A DNA stretch of 64,000 nt from Clostridiaceae bacterium. GTDB lineage: Bacteria; Bacillota; Clostridia; Saccharofermentanales; DTU023. Each line of letters opens with the position of its first letter. The stretch's first letter is position 1. The notes under the pieces were generated by a model. The model saw only the letters and a list, made by a program, of their open reading frames with translations. It was not told the DNA's origin and made no database searches. The position numbers and the translations under genes are program-made. The stretch lies in assembly GCA_012841015.1 (NCBI GenBank), contig DUVN01000029.1:1-64000 (forward strand). Reading direction: 5' to 3'. This document shows positions 8,417 through 18,340 of the stretch, piece by piece.

Positions 8417-8771
8417 TGTCCCCTTACCTACTTTTGATTTCACAAATAAATCCCTCTCTTGAATGATCTAAATAAGCGAATTGCCTTTAGCAAATATGCC
8501 ATATTAAGGCGAGGAACGCAATGAATAATCAAGGTCTACCCCTAACGAGATACTTTACTCAAGCATCGTTCTAGTAAGTATAAAAGTTATCCAAATCGAT
8601 TGTTTTCCCTTAGTTGCATACACAAAAATGGTAATTAGATCATCATAATTCTCGAGTAAAATATTTAAGTGAATTTTTACAACTCAGCTTTATGCCTTCT
8701 ACAGGGACACTGCCATCTGATATATTAAACTTGAGCGCAAAGGGAGTGTTAGCCAAGGGAGTATTAGTCAA
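8417..8771. other. AT-rich divergent intergenic region
   Basis: No gene is visible. The region must hold the promoters of the EamA transporter (minus) and the GntR regulator (plus). I see no clear near-consensus pair or riboswitch. Next to the GntR start is a 15-bp tandem duplication (8740-8754 and 8755-8769) that repeats the AAGGGAG ribosome binding sequence. Confidence 0.4.
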
Positions 8772-9530
8772 ATGAGTGAAAAGACTTTTGATTTATGTGC
8801 GATTGTGCGCAATCAGCTCGAGATGTACATGGAGGAAGCTATAAAAAGAGGACAAAAAAGGCTCCCGCCAGAGAAACAGTTGTCAGATAAGTTGCAGGTT
8901 AGTCGCAGCACTGTCCGAACTGTTCTTTCGACATTAGAGTACGAAGGGAAAATTACTCGACGACATGGAAGCGGTACATTTATAAATCCGCACGCATTCA
9001 AACTTCACACAACTCTATATCCGCAAGTATACTACTATGACCTTATCAAATTAAGCGGCTACGTGCCTTCGATCAAGATAATTGATGCCAAGATCATGAG
9101 TGCCGGAAAGATCGGCACACGCTTAGACATTGCACCTACTAGAAAAGTTTTCCAAGTTAGGAAATTGTACCTTGCTGATGGAAAGGCATGCATTTTATGT
9201 GTTGATTACCTGATTTGCAGCCATTTTCGCAATCCCAAACAGATCTTGGCGATTCTTCAGTCAGAGCCAGTATCCATTTTTCAAATTCTCCAGAAATACA
9301 CCAACATGAAAGTTGGTTGGGACGTTATTCGACTAGAGGCTGCCGATCGGTCAGAAGTTCAACAACATGGAGTTGAGATCGAGAGCGCACGTCCCTTTCT
9401 AGTGATTGACAGTGTCAACTATAGTAATGATCAACCGGTTCTGTATGCAAAATCCTATGTAAATACAGATATTATTAAGTTCTACATTGTGCGAGGCCAA
9501 TACGAAGCAGAGCAAGAGAGATCATTATAG
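8772..9530 (+). CDS. GntR family transcriptional regulator (HutC/UTRA type)
   Basis: 252 residues. The N-terminal winged helix (about 1-75) includes LPPEKQLSDKLQVSRSTVR and ITRRHGSGTFI, the GntR signature. The C-terminal part fits a UTRA ligand-binding domain. It probably represses or activates the adjacent purine genes in response to a purine or its breakdown product; this is inferred from position only. It converges with the amidohydrolase gene 38 nt away. The ribosome binding site is duplicated in tandem. Confidence 0.88.
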   Translation: MSEKTFDLCAIVRNQLEMYMEEAIKRGQKRLPPEKQLSDKLQVSRSTVRTVLSTLEYEGKITRRHGSGTFINPHAFKLHTTLYPQVYYYDLIKLSGYVPSIKIIDAKIMSAGKIGTRLDIAPTRKVFQVRKLYLADGKACILCVDYLICSHFRNPKQILAILQSEPVSIFQILQKYTNMKVGWDVIRLEAADRSEVQQHGVEIESARPFLVIDSVNYSNDQPVLYAKSYVNTDIIKFYIVRGQYEAEQERSL

Positions 9531-9568
9531 ATCATGTTCAAGAGCTTAGACAGGCTGCGTATAGCCAT

Positions 9569-11035
9569 TTACATGCTCAAAAGGGCTTCAAGATCAAGCT
9601 CATCATCACGAGTGAAGTCTCTATAAATTGAGCGAGCGTAATGTTCATTTCGGCTAAGGCGATCCATAAGATCCGGGATAAAGCGATCACACCACTCGTA
9701 AGCTTTTGCCACAATCTCTTGCTCGTTGAGCTCTGTGAATTTTCCATCACGACGGATCATTTTTCCATCTATCATGGTTTCACTCGTTGGCATCCCGGCA
9801 GCATTTCTTGTAAAGAGAAAGTACAGAATAGACGTATCGTACTCAATGACACTGGTGACCAGAGGCAATAAGTTTGGTGCTGCTGATAAGTCAAACGCAA
9901 TAATGTCAGCCAGCTTATTTGGCTCTAAAGAGCCTACGAGATGATCAAGCTTATATGCCTTAGCGCCGGAAATCGTCGCTGCCCGCAAAGGTGCATCAGC
10001 TGAAACACCTTTCTCTTTGCGAGGCATGATGTTGTGGACTAATAGCATTAGTTTCATCGCTGTCTTCACATCAAGTGAACCGTAGTCGCTTCCAAGTCCG
10101 ACGTTGATTCCTTTTTTTATCATGTAGGGGATATACGCACAATTTCCGCAATTGGTACCATTGATATCAGGATTATGAATGATCGATGCACCGGTCTCCG
10201 CTATCCTGTCGATGTCAGCCGTAGTCAAGCAACTGCCATGAAACAGAACACACCGATCCGTGATTAATTCGTTTTTTAGATAATGATTGAGTGCACCCCC
10301 CTCTTGTACGAACATTTTATCTGCACGTTCTACCGCATCAGAAAACTCCCAGAAGTGAGTAACGTATTGAGTGTTGTAGTGTTCCGCCATGTCAAGTCCC
10401 GAACGCATAACAACCTCTAACGTATCCCATAGGTCATGAACATGAACCACGACTGACATTTTATTGTCGGGGTCATGGTACTTGTGAATTAAGTCTTCCG
10501 TTCGTACAAGCATCTCCTTCCAGTTTAAGTCGTCATTTTCTAACCTGAAAGATGTTGCCATTTGAGGAGCCAGTATCCCGCGCATGCCGCTTTTTCTCAT
10601 CGCTTCATAGGCAACTTCGGGAATAATGGTGCTGTTCTCAATTGTTGTAGCACCTTGTTTGATATCATTTAAAGCCGATGCCAAGGATATATCGTAGAGC
10701 GCTTCATCTGTCAACCATCCATAGGGGTCGTGAACCGTGGTCATCATGTGGCTAGCAATGTCGTCATAATTTAGACCAATGATACGCGAGAGGTTCATAT
10801 GTGTATTGCAGAGATGATTATGCGAATCAATGAGACCCGGCATTACTATTTTATTTGAACAATCGATTACATCTGCTTTTTTTGTCAGTGTTTCGTACTC
10901 ATGATAAAGCACGTCAAAATGATCCATTGCGACAATGTATCGGCCATCTACTAGTATTGACTTTCCGGAAACTATACCTCCGTGTTCCGGAAGTGAGAGT
11001 ATAAATTTGCAGTCTTTGAACAATATAGGCTTCAT
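9569..11035 (-). CDS. Amidohydrolase of the chlorohydrolase/cytosine deaminase class
   Basis: A 488-residue metal-dependent deaminase or hydrolase. The first metal site is DSHNHL after VMPGLI. Later come VVHVHD, a FHGSCL stretch and GLGSDYGS with the catalytic Asp. This layout fits enzymes that deaminate purines, pyrimidines or pterins (guanine deaminase-like, 8-oxoguanine or SsnA-like). In this context a purine-ring substrate is likely, but the exact one cannot be read. It is the last gene of the long minus-strand purine run, 211 nt after adenosine deaminase and behind a terminator-like hairpin. Confidence 0.85.
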   Translation of the reverse strand: MKPILFKDCKFILSLPEHGGIVSGKSILVDGRYIVAMDHFDVLYHEYETLTKKADVIDCSNKIVMPGLIDSHNHLCNTHMNLSRIIGLNYDDIASHMMTTVHDPYGWLTDEALYDISLASALNDIKQGATTIENSTIIPEVAYEAMRKSGMRGILAPQMATSFRLENDDLNWKEMLVRTEDLIHKYHDPDNKMSVVVHVHDLWDTLEVVMRSGLDMAEHYNTQYVTHFWEFSDAVERADKMFVQEGGALNHYLKNELITDRCVLFHGSCLTTADIDRIAETGASIIHNPDINGTNCGNCAYIPYMIKKGINVGLGSDYGSLDVKTAMKLMLLVHNIMPRKEKGVSADAPLRAATISGAKAYKLDHLVGSLEPNKLADIIAFDLSAAPNLLPLVTSVIEYDTSILYFLFTRNAAGMPTSETMIDGKMIRRDGKFTELNEQEIVAKAYEWCDRFIPDLMDRLSRNEHYARSIYRDFTRDDELDLEALLSM

Positions 11036-11162
11036 TGGGTCTATTCCTTCTGTTAATATTCGGCTTCAACTCCTCAAACTAGCAAAAAGTTGTGATTATT
11101 GTTGCGCTTGATTGCTCGTCATTTTCATCATTATCGAAGTAGCCATGGCAATAACGGGTGAA

Positions 11163-11208
11163 AGAAAATAGTGGCAATGACGAATAACTGTCATGCCACT
11201 ATTTCATT
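11163..11208 (-). terminator. Terminator-like hairpin after adenosine deaminase
   Basis: Imperfect inverted repeat GAAAATAGTGGCAATGAC ... GTCATGCCACTATTTC with an 8-nt loop. On the minus strand it is followed by TTTTCTTTC. It probably ends or attenuates the add transcript before the amidohydrolase gene. Confidence 0.5.
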
Positions 11209-11246
11209 TCTAAGTTCCTTACATCAAAATGCTGCTAAAAGATCTT

Positions 11247-12269
11247 TTACGCTTCTTTAAGCCAGTTGGCGACCCAGGTATCAAATCGTGGGAGCAAATG
11301 CTGCCCCTTTATTGAGTATTCTAAGCTGTTGCGCGCAACTTCAATGACATCTTTCTCTGTAAAGCCAATCTCTTCGACGACACTTTCGTATTCTTGGATA
11401 AGATCACCAACGTAAGGAGGATCGTCAGAACTGATTGAACAGACGATGCCATGTTCCATCATGCGTTTAATGGGGTGGTCAGCCAAAGATGTCAAGTGCG
11501 TGGCGAACGCGTTCGAGCGCGTGCACATGGCGAGGAGTATTTTGTTTTCTGCGAGGTAATCCATGAGTTTGGGGTCATCAATCGCGCGCAAACCGTGATC
11601 GATCCTCTGACAGCCAAGCTCCAGGAGAGCATCCCAGATATTATAAGCTCCATCGTCTTCACCGGCATGCGCTGTTCTAAACAAGCCCATCTCGCCAGCC
11701 AATCGATAGGAGTCAACGTGTTTAATACAAGGATTTCCCTTTTCCTCACAATCCATTCCTATACCATCAATGATATCGAGATACGGCTCTAATGCCCTGA
11801 CAAAGGCAACACATTGTTCTGAAGAGAGGCTGCGGTCTATTCCCGCAATGAATACAATCTCTACTCCAAAGTCTCTCATGACAGCTTTCCGACCGGCCTC
11901 GTAGCCGTTGATGACAACATCGAGTGGAATACCACGGACCTCATTCAACGGATAATCTAGATGGAGTTCTTGGTAAATAATGTTTTGATCGTAAGCCTGC
12001 TTCCCTAAATCGTACAGAACCTGATAATAGTCTTCTTCATCAATGCAAACGGAATTGATCATGCGATCGCATACCATAAAGCTGTTCAAGTCCACCACAT
12101 TTTTTTTGATGTATTCTGTCATCCCTTCTTCAGTAGTAAAGGGCAACGTGATGCCGTTTTTCTTTGCCAATCTAAGAGCTGTTTTTGCTGGAATTGAACC
12201 CTCAATGTGAATGTGATTCTCTCCCTTAGGCATTTCTCTAATAAGTGTTTTCATTCTCTCATCCAACAT
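11247..12269 (-). CDS. add: Adenosine deaminase
   Basis: A 340-residue metallo-deaminase converting adenosine and deoxyadenosine to inosine and deoxyinosine. Visible motifs are the N-terminal metal site GENHIHIEGSI, the HAGEDDG stretch with catalytic Glu nearby, RIDHGLR, and the C-terminal SSDDPP. Length is normal. GGAGG precedes the ATG. It follows the nucleoside ABC transporter ATPase by about 134 nt, consistent with deamination of imported nucleosides. Confidence 0.93.
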   Translation of the reverse strand: MLDERMKTLIREMPKGENHIHIEGSIPAKTALRLAKKNGITLPFTTEEGMTEYIKKNVVDLNSFMVCDRMINSVCIDEEDYYQVLYDLGKQAYDQNIIYQELHLDYPLNEVRGIPLDVVINGYEAGRKAVMRDFGVEIVFIAGIDRSLSSEQCVAFVRALEPYLDIIDGIGMDCEEKGNPCIKHVDSYRLAGEMGLFRTAHAGEDDGAYNIWDALLELGCQRIDHGLRAIDDPKLMDYLAENKILLAMCTRSNAFATHLTSLADHPIKRMMEHGIVCSISSDDPPYVGDLIQEYESVVEEIGFTEKDVIEVARNSLEYSIKGQHLLPRFDTWVANWLKEA

Positions 12270-12403
12270 ATAAATACCTCCGACTATAATGATTTGTTCT
12301 CTTTCTAGTTTTTCCTGTTAGTATTTCCTGAAAAAGTCTTGTTGCTAATCTGTCATCCTATTCCTCCAACAGAAATGCAGTTTTAAGTAAATTTCCGAAA
12401 AGA

Positions 12404-13942
12404 TTACATGGTGACAGGTGTAACTGTAGTGTTTTTTGGACTAATACCGGCCATCAATAAACCAAGATGCTCTCGTGTCGCAGCTTTTCGCTGCATCGTG
12501 GACATCGCACGACCTCTATATAGGACGATTATCCTATCACTCAATTCCAGTATTTCATCTAACTCTGTCGAAACAAGCAAGATAGCAGCGCCTCGGTCTC
12601 GTTCTTGTATTAATCGATTTTGGATATACTTCGTTGCGCCAACATCGAGTCCTCGACTGGGATGCACCGCTATTAATAACGTAGGCTCCCTATCAAGCTC
12701 CCTGCCGACGACCATTTTCTGTTGATTTCCGCCGGATAGTGTGCCTGCGGGAACATGCATGCCCTGTGTTTTTACATTGTATTCTTCACAGATTTTTATG
12801 TTTTGCTCGGTAATCCATTTCCAATTCATAAAACCGAAACGACCATATTGTTGATCACGATACGCCATCAATGCAAGATTTTCGTTAACCGTAAATTCTT
12901 TTATCATGGCCATTTTCAAACGATCTTCGGGAATGTGTGAAACATGGTGATTCAATACTTCTCTGGTCGTTTTGCCGGTGACGTCTTCTCCACAAATGGA
13001 TATGGAACCTCCTGTAGGATGCAATAAGCCCATAATGCATCGGATCAGTTCACTCTGTCCGTTACCATCTACTCCGCAAACACCAAGGATTTCTCCGCTT
13101 TTAACAGCTAGGGAGATATCGTCGACGCGACGGACACGATCTTCATCATCAAAACACAATTCCTCCACTGAAAGGATGACGTCTCCGGTCTGTGCCTCCT
13201 CCTTGTGTATGATTAAATCCACGTTGGAGCCTACCATCATCGACGCCAATTGTTCTTTTGACTCAATCTCGCTGACGGCAACCTCGCTAACCACCCGGCC
13301 ATTTCTCAACACTGTGCAGCAATCACATATGTTCATCACTTCGGCCAACTTATGCGTGATAAAGATAATGGTTAATCCTTCATCTGTAAGCTGTTTAAGT
13401 AAGCTGAAAAGCGTTTCGGTTTCTTGAGGTGTTAATACTGCCGTAGGTTCATCTAGTATTAACAGGGAGACGTCACGGAATAATGCCTTAAGAATTTCAA
13501 GACGTTGTTGTTGACCGATGCTAAGATCCTCGACAACTGCCCAAGGAGAAATATCCATATTGAATCGTTGGCACAACTCTTCAAAACGCTTAGCCGCTTT
13601 TTGTAACTGAAGTCCGACACGACTAATCTTGTCATACCCTAAAATTACATTCTCAATAACGGTAAGTGGCGGAACAAGGGTAAAATGCTGATGCACCATG
13701 CCAATACCATGATCTAATGCTGTCTTTGAATCTTTGATGTCGATCTCTTCGTTATCAAGATAAATCGTCCCCTCATTTTGCTGATACATGCCGTATAGAA
13801 TGTTCATCAAGGTCGATTTCCCCGCACCGTTTTCTCCAAGTAACGCGTGGATTGTTCCCTTTTGAACACTTAGGCTTACGTTATCGAGCGCTACAAGTGT
13901 TCCAAAAGATTTCGACACGTTTTTCATATCTAAATAAGCCAT
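12404..13942 (-). CDS. Nucleoside ABC transporter, double ATP-binding protein
   Basis: 512 residues with two tandem ABC ATPase domains, as in the BMP/CUT2 importer class. The first half has GENGAGKST and LSIGQQQR. The second half has GVDGNGQSE, a degenerate Walker A, and LSGGNQQK. It energises uptake of nucleosides through the two downstream-listed permeases with the BMP lipoprotein as receptor. It is separated from the permease by 12 nt, clearly one transcription unit. NupA/YufO of Bacillus is the closest familiar analogue. Confidence 0.93.
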   Translation of the reverse strand: MAYLDMKNVSKSFGTLVALDNVSLSVQKGTIHALLGENGAGKSTLMNILYGMYQQNEGTIYLDNEEIDIKDSKTALDHGIGMVHQHFTLVPPLTVIENVILGYDKISRVGLQLQKAAKRFEELCQRFNMDISPWAVVEDLSIGQQQRLEILKALFRDVSLLILDEPTAVLTPQETETLFSLLKQLTDEGLTIIFITHKLAEVMNICDCCTVLRNGRVVSEVAVSEIESKEQLASMMVGSNVDLIIHKEEAQTGDVILSVEELCFDDEDRVRRVDDISLAVKSGEILGVCGVDGNGQSELIRCIMGLLHPTGGSISICGEDVTGKTTREVLNHHVSHIPEDRLKMAMIKEFTVNENLALMAYRDQQYGRFGFMNWKWITEQNIKICEEYNVKTQGMHVPAGTLSGGNQQKMVVGRELDREPTLLIAVHPSRGLDVGATKYIQNRLIQERDRGAAILLVSTELDEILELSDRIIVLYRGRAMSTMQRKAATREHLGLLMAGISPKNTTVTPVTM

Positions 13943-13954
13943 ATCTATTACACC

Positions 13955-14875
13955 CTACTCTTTGACATACGGAATACCTGTTGCTGCAGGAGGTCTGGTC
14001 TTGCTCTTGAAAGCACAAACTGCGATTAAAGTGATCAAGTATGGAAGCATCATGCTGAATTGATATGGAACGCCGCTCATCGCTGCTTGGATCTGGTACA
14101 TTAGCGCATCACCCGCCCCAAAAATCAATGTAGCGAGCATAACACCAACCGGATTGTTCCGACCAAATACAACGGCAGCTAACACCATATAACCTCGACC
14201 AGAGACCATATCTTCTGTGAAGAATGAAAGTTGCCCCATCGAAATAAAAACGCCTCCCAGTCCAGCAAGAGCACCACTAAACAATATGGCACCCGTGCGA
14301 ACTTTAGTTACACTGATGCCTAACGTATCGCAGGCGCGAGGGTTTTCACCAACTGCCCTTACCTTTAATCCTATGTGCGTCTTGTACATAACAAACCAAG
14401 CTATTGGCACAGATAGAAACGCAAGGTATGTCAAGAGTGGTTGGGAAAAGAGTGCGTCGCCAATGATTGGAATTTTTGACAAACCGGGTATCGGCACAAC
14501 ATCAAACACGTTGATTAATGGCGGGCTGGTATTCATGCCGAAAAGGATTCTGTTGAGCGTTGTCGTCGCCCCAAGAGCAAAGGTGTTGATTGCAACACCG
14601 ACAACTGTTTGGTCAGCCCGCAAATAAACAACAAAAAAAGCAAATATTGCCGCTAGCAGCACGGTAACTCCCATAGCAAAAAGCGACCCGAGCAAAGAGG
14701 AGTTTGTTAACCATGATCCGACAACACCGGCTAATGCGCCAACAAGCATAAAACCTTCTGTCCCAACATTGACGATCCCGGCTCTCGAGCTGAACAGGAT
14801 TCCCAAGCCAGCTATCAATAGCGGTGTTGCTGTTCTGATATCTGAAGCCAAGAAACTAGTGATTGTGTCAATCAT
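13955..14875 (-). CDS. Nucleoside ABC transporter permease
   Basis: 306 residues, highly hydrophobic, of the BPD_transp_2 permease fold. Recognisable stretches are SSRAGIVNVGTEGFMLVG and GLGGVFISMGQLSFF, typical of the YufQ/NupC-type partner. Its ATG overlaps the stop of the other permease gene by 4 nt (ATGA), so the two are translationally coupled. It forms the membrane channel with the 362-residue permease. Confidence 0.92.
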   Translation of the reverse strand: MIDTITSFLASDIRTATPLLIAGLGILFSSRAGIVNVGTEGFMLVGALAGVVGSWLTNSSLLGSLFAMGVTVLLAAIFAFFVVYLRADQTVVGVAINTFALGATTTLNRILFGMNTSPPLINVFDVVPIPGLSKIPIIGDALFSQPLLTYLAFLSVPIAWFVMYKTHIGLKVRAVGENPRACDTLGISVTKVRTGAILFSGALAGLGGVFISMGQLSFFTEDMVSGRGYMVLAAVVFGRNNPVGVMLATLIFGAGDALMYQIQAAMSGVPYQFSMMLPYLITLIAVCAFKSKTRPPAATGIPYVKE

Positions 14876-15960
14876 GTCTTTTCTCCTTGTAGCATTTTTC
14901 TCTTGGCAAAGCGTTTGTAGACGCGCAGTTTCCGAAAGTCAAACATAGAGCGACCGATTACAAAAAGAATGATGAAACTCTGAATCATGTAGATAACAGC
15001 AACTGGCAGCTTGGTTATCATTTGCATGCGATTAGAACCACTACGCAAGGCACCGAACAGAATACCTGACAACCCAATCCCTAGAGCGTTGCTATTACCC
15101 AGCAATGCAACGGCAATACCGTCAAAGCCAAAGTTTAAGGAGAACGCGTTGATTAATCGGAATTGAACGCCCAAGAGTTCAATGGCCCCACCTAAACCTG
15201 CAAAACCACCGGCAATGAAAATAGCTAGTAGGCTTGTTGTACTTAAACGCATCCCTGCGTTTTGGGCAACTGATCGGCTCAATCCAATCGTACGCATTTC
15301 AAAACCTTTTTTTGTATACTTGAGAAATACGTAGTAAAACACAATAGCCAGTACGGCGAGGATAATACCTGCGTGCAAGCGTGTGCCGGATATCAATCGA
15401 GGTAATTGTACGCTTTCCAGCACAGCTCTAGACTGTGGAAAATTGCTCGTGGCTTCTGTATCTTTTAGGGGAAATGAGATGCACCATCCACAGAAAGCCA
15501 TCGCTATGTAGTTCAACATGATGGTTGTAATTAACTCCGATGCATCGAAGAGATTTTTCAGTAACCCCACAATGATTCCATAGAGAGCACCGCCGAGAAA
15601 ACCTGCAATTAGAGTGATGGTGATGTGAATAACAGAAGGCGTTCCGTTGAGGTTCGTTCCAACAATAGTCGCTGCGAGGGCTCCCATGTATAATTGCCCT
15701 TCAGCCCCAAGGTTGATGATTCCACATTTTTGCGCTATAGCATACGATAGACCCGTAAGAATGACCGGTGTCGCTTTGTTAAGAGTTTCCCCAATGGCGC
15801 CAAGGCTTCCAAAAGCGCCAACAAATAGTGCTTGGATTGCCTCGACAAAGTTAAACCCCATTACACTTATTACAATTGCAGTGAGAAGTAAGGCAGCTAA
15901 GATCGCGACAATGGGAAAATAAAGCTGAAAAATTTTTTCGGGTTTTAGTTTCGATCTCAT
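14872..15960 (-). CDS. Nucleoside ABC transporter permease
   Basis: 362 residues of the same permease family as its neighbour, but longer. An N-terminal membrane segment is followed by the conserved IAQKCGIINLGAEGQLYMGA and GGFAGLGGAIELLG. It resembles YufP/NupB. It starts with a strong GGAGG site 156 nt after the BMP receptor gene. With the overlapping second permease it makes the heterodimeric nucleoside channel. Confidence 0.92.
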   Translation of the reverse strand: MRSKLKPEKIFQLYFPIVAILAALLLTAIVISVMGFNFVEAIQALFVGAFGSLGAIGETLNKATPVILTGLSYAIAQKCGIINLGAEGQLYMGALAATIVGTNLNGTPSVIHITITLIAGFLGGALYGIIVGLLKNLFDASELITTIMLNYIAMAFCGWCISFPLKDTEATSNFPQSRAVLESVQLPRLISGTRLHAGIILAVLAIVFYYVFLKYTKKGFEMRTIGLSRSVAQNAGMRLSTTSLLAIFIAGGFAGLGGAIELLGVQFRLINAFSLNFGFDGIAVALLGNSNALGIGLSGILFGALRSGSNRMQMITKLPVAVIYMIQSFIILFVIGRSMFDFRKLRVYKRFAKRKMLQGEKT

Positions 15961-16116
15961 CTAGATCCTCCGGTGTAATGTCACACTTCATACTCAAAAC
16001 TGAGCAATCAGATTATTTGTGAAGGAAGCATATGACTATAGGCAGTAAAGGCTTGCTGTACCATTCCACAAATTGCACAACAAGCCTTACTCGCTAACTA
16101 AGAAATTATTTCTCGA

Positions 16117-17130
16117 CTATGGGATTTCGACAGTAATTTTCCCGGCAGCCATGTCATCGTACAAGGCTTTCACTGCATCTTTTGTCTCTTGGTTGAGCGC
16201 TGAAGCGGCTTCATACCAATCTGATAGGAAAACAACGCCTTCAGTTGCTCCCATTTTCTTTGTTTCCTTTGGTAGATTTCCACTGATATAGTCTTGATAA
16301 GCTGCTTTGTACGCGATCGCAGTGTCTTTTACGACCGCAATAATCACAGCTTTAGGTGCGACAGTCTCTTGATTTAGCCCGGATGCTACAGCAAAAATTC
16401 CTGCTTCCTCAGCAGCTTCCAGTACACCTAGGCTTGCATTATCAGCCATCGGAGAAATTGCCGTAACACCTTTGCCGACCATGGCTTTAGCAGTTTCTTT
16501 GGCGGCATTAACATCTGTCATACTACCGGTCATGGCTGAATTAATAGCGATGGATTCGTTCACATGTTTAGCTCCAGCTTCAAAACCTGCGCTACCGTTA
16601 ATGATTGGTGTGATTTCCATTCCACCAACGAAGCCAACCTGGCCTTCGCCTGCTACAAGAGCGGAAATGGCTCCCATGAGAAAACCCTGCTGTTCATCTG
16701 CTACCTGAACACTAATCACGTTATCGACTGTTGTAGCTCCATTGATAATAAAGAACGTGACGTCTGGGTAGTTTTTCGCTTCCTTTAGACCAATGTCCTC
16801 GTATCCATTGGTAGACAAGAAAATTAGGTCGTAACCACCCGTCGCGTAGTTGTTAATGACATCTGCTAGCGATGAGTTGTCGACATTTTCTTGGTAAGCT
16901 ATTTCAGCTCCAAGCTTTTCGATCTCTTTTAACCCGTTATATGCAGTAGCATTCCAGCTCATATCGCTAACAGGTCCTGACAGAATCAGGGCTACTTTGT
17001 GTTTCGTGCCCGGTGCTTCACTGCCACTAGGATCACTCGTTTTAGGTTGTTTCGATGAACAACCCAACGCCATACCTATCGACATTAAAACAATCAAGAT
17101 AAGTACTGACAAATTAAGCGTTTTTTTCAT
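16117..17130 (-). CDS. BMP family nucleoside-binding lipoprotein
   Basis: 337 residues. The signal peptide ends in a lipobox (SIGMALGC), so the mature protein is lipid-anchored at the outer face of the membrane. The rest is a BMP (PnrA-like) periplasmic-binding fold: KHKVALILSGPVSDMSWN, GYDLIFLSTNGYED and GFVGGMEITPI. It captures purine nucleosides for the ABC importer encoded just after it. GGAGG precedes the start. It lies 71 nt after the deaminase gene. Confidence 0.93.
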   Translation of the reverse strand: MKKTLNLSVLILIVLMSIGMALGCSSKQPKTSDPSGSEAPGTKHKVALILSGPVSDMSWNATAYNGLKEIEKLGAEIAYQENVDNSSLADVINNYATGGYDLIFLSTNGYEDIGLKEAKNYPDVTFFIINGATTVDNVISVQVADEQQGFLMGAISALVAGEGQVGFVGGMEITPIINGSAGFEAGAKHVNESIAINSAMTGSMTDVNAAKETAKAMVGKGVTAISPMADNASLGVLEAAEEAGIFAVASGLNQETVAPKAVIIAVVKDTAIAYKAAYQDYISGNLPKETKKMGATEGVVFLSDWYEAASALNQETKDAVKALYDDMAAGKITVEIP

Positions 17131-17201
17131 TTTTTGAGTCCTCCAACCACGAAATATTGATTTATTAACAGAGATGTCATAAAAAACACCCTGTACACAA
17201 A

Positions 17202-17756
17202 CTATTTATCTGAAGGATTCCAATATCCCTCATGTGCCTTCAAAAAATCCTCTTCTAGTTCGAGAAATGGACCGAGAACAACGATGTCTTTTTGTCCTCG
17301 CGAAAACACGACTCGGCTTGGCAAGTCCAGTGTTGGGTTGCGAAGATCGTCGCCGGTGACTTTCTTCAATTCTGATTCTCTGCCAATGTAAACGAGTCTT
17401 CCGAGGTTGCTCCAATAGATCGCACCTGCACACATTGCGCATGGATCGCCGCAGTTATACATCGTTAGATCTCTCATTTCTTCTTTCGAATACACTTGAG
17501 AAGCTCTGCGCATCAGCAATGTTTCCGCATGAGCCGTACAATCTCCATTTAAACTGTTCTCTTCGTTTCCTTGCTCCATCAAAATGTTTCCGTCTTTGTC
17601 GGCGAGTAGACACCCAAAGGGGTGATTACCCTTTTCCCGTGCCTCGTAACATATCTCTATGACGCGCTTCAATAATTCCACTTCTCTGTCGCTTAAATCT
17701 GATAGTTTATATTCTGCAGATTCTGTATAGTTAGTTGAGAATATTTTGGTTTCCAT
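17202..17756 (-). CDS. Nucleoside/guanine deaminase of the CMP/dCMP deaminase family
   Basis: 184 residues. The zinc site is complete: CTAHAETLLM gives the His ligand and catalytic Glu, and PCAMCAGAIYW gives the two Cys ligands. The C-terminal VVLGPFLELEEDF is like guanine deaminase (GuaD) and related purine deaminases. tRNA adenosine deaminase is less likely, given the purine-operon context. First gene of the minus-strand purine run. GAGGG site before the ATG. Confidence 0.85.
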   Translation of the reverse strand: METKIFSTNYTESAEYKLSDLSDREVELLKRVIEICYEAREKGNHPFGCLLADKDGNILMEQGNEENSLNGDCTAHAETLLMRRASQVYSKEEMRDLTMYNCGDPCAMCAGAIYWSNLGRLVYIGRESELKKVTGDDLRNPTLDLPSRVVFSRGQKDIVVLGPFLELEEDFLKAHEGYWNPSDK

Positions 17757-18340
17757 ATATGTCCCTCTTCAGTAAATATTAGTTTTGCTTGAATTGACCT
17801 GCTTGTTGATGGTTCTACAAGAATCCTCACTTAATCATAGGACGAGAGCGTAATGCCAGCGAACTAGCTTCTTTACATATAAAGAATAACTACAGAAATG
17901 TGCAAGTTCAACAAAAAAAAGAAAGGTCATACCTCTTTGAAGAAAGTGCTTAGAAAGTAATTCGATCGATCTCCTTTAACAAATGGGGTACAGGTGGAAG
18001 CAAAAGACAATTATTATCCAAATGCTCAACGGGTTTATAAAATGAACATTATTGCAAAAACACAAAATTGATGTTATCCTGTATATATATTCCAACGTCG
18101 GAATAGTTCATTAGGGTAGACGCTGGGAGGTTCGAGTTGTTACAGTATGTAGATTGGAACTATCATCTGTGAAATTCTTACTGCCAACAAATGATCTGCT
18201 GACTTATGTTCCTTACAGCACCACTCAGGAAGGGTATGAAGAGGTGGGGCAAGGTGACATTGTTCGCTGTATAACTCTAACGAACGTATTCGACCATGGA
18301 TTTTTGACTGCTCACAGCTGCTAGAAAGGAACAAAACAGT
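17757..18340. other. Divergent purine intergenic region with long leader
   Basis: 584 bp without a gene. It contains the plus-strand promoter listed next and then a leader of about 255 nt before the permease ATG. The leader can form at least one stem (ATAGTTC ... GAACTAT, about 18103-18160). I do not recognise the purine riboswitch core, a T-box or a guanidine motif. The minus-strand promoter for the deaminase operon must lie at the low-coordinate end but was not resolved. Confidence 0.45.
18052..18080 (+). promoter_or_regulatory. Predicted promoter for purine permease-adenine deaminase
   Basis: TTGCAA (18052-18057) and TATCCT (18075-18080) with 17-nt spacing, in an AT-rich stretch. The implied transcript begins near 18087 and has an unusually long untranslated leader. 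Confidence 0.5.

Noticed and set aside
18085-18340. Purine riboswitch before the adenine permease
   Set aside because: The conserved aptamer loops and the P1 core sequences were not found on reading the leader.
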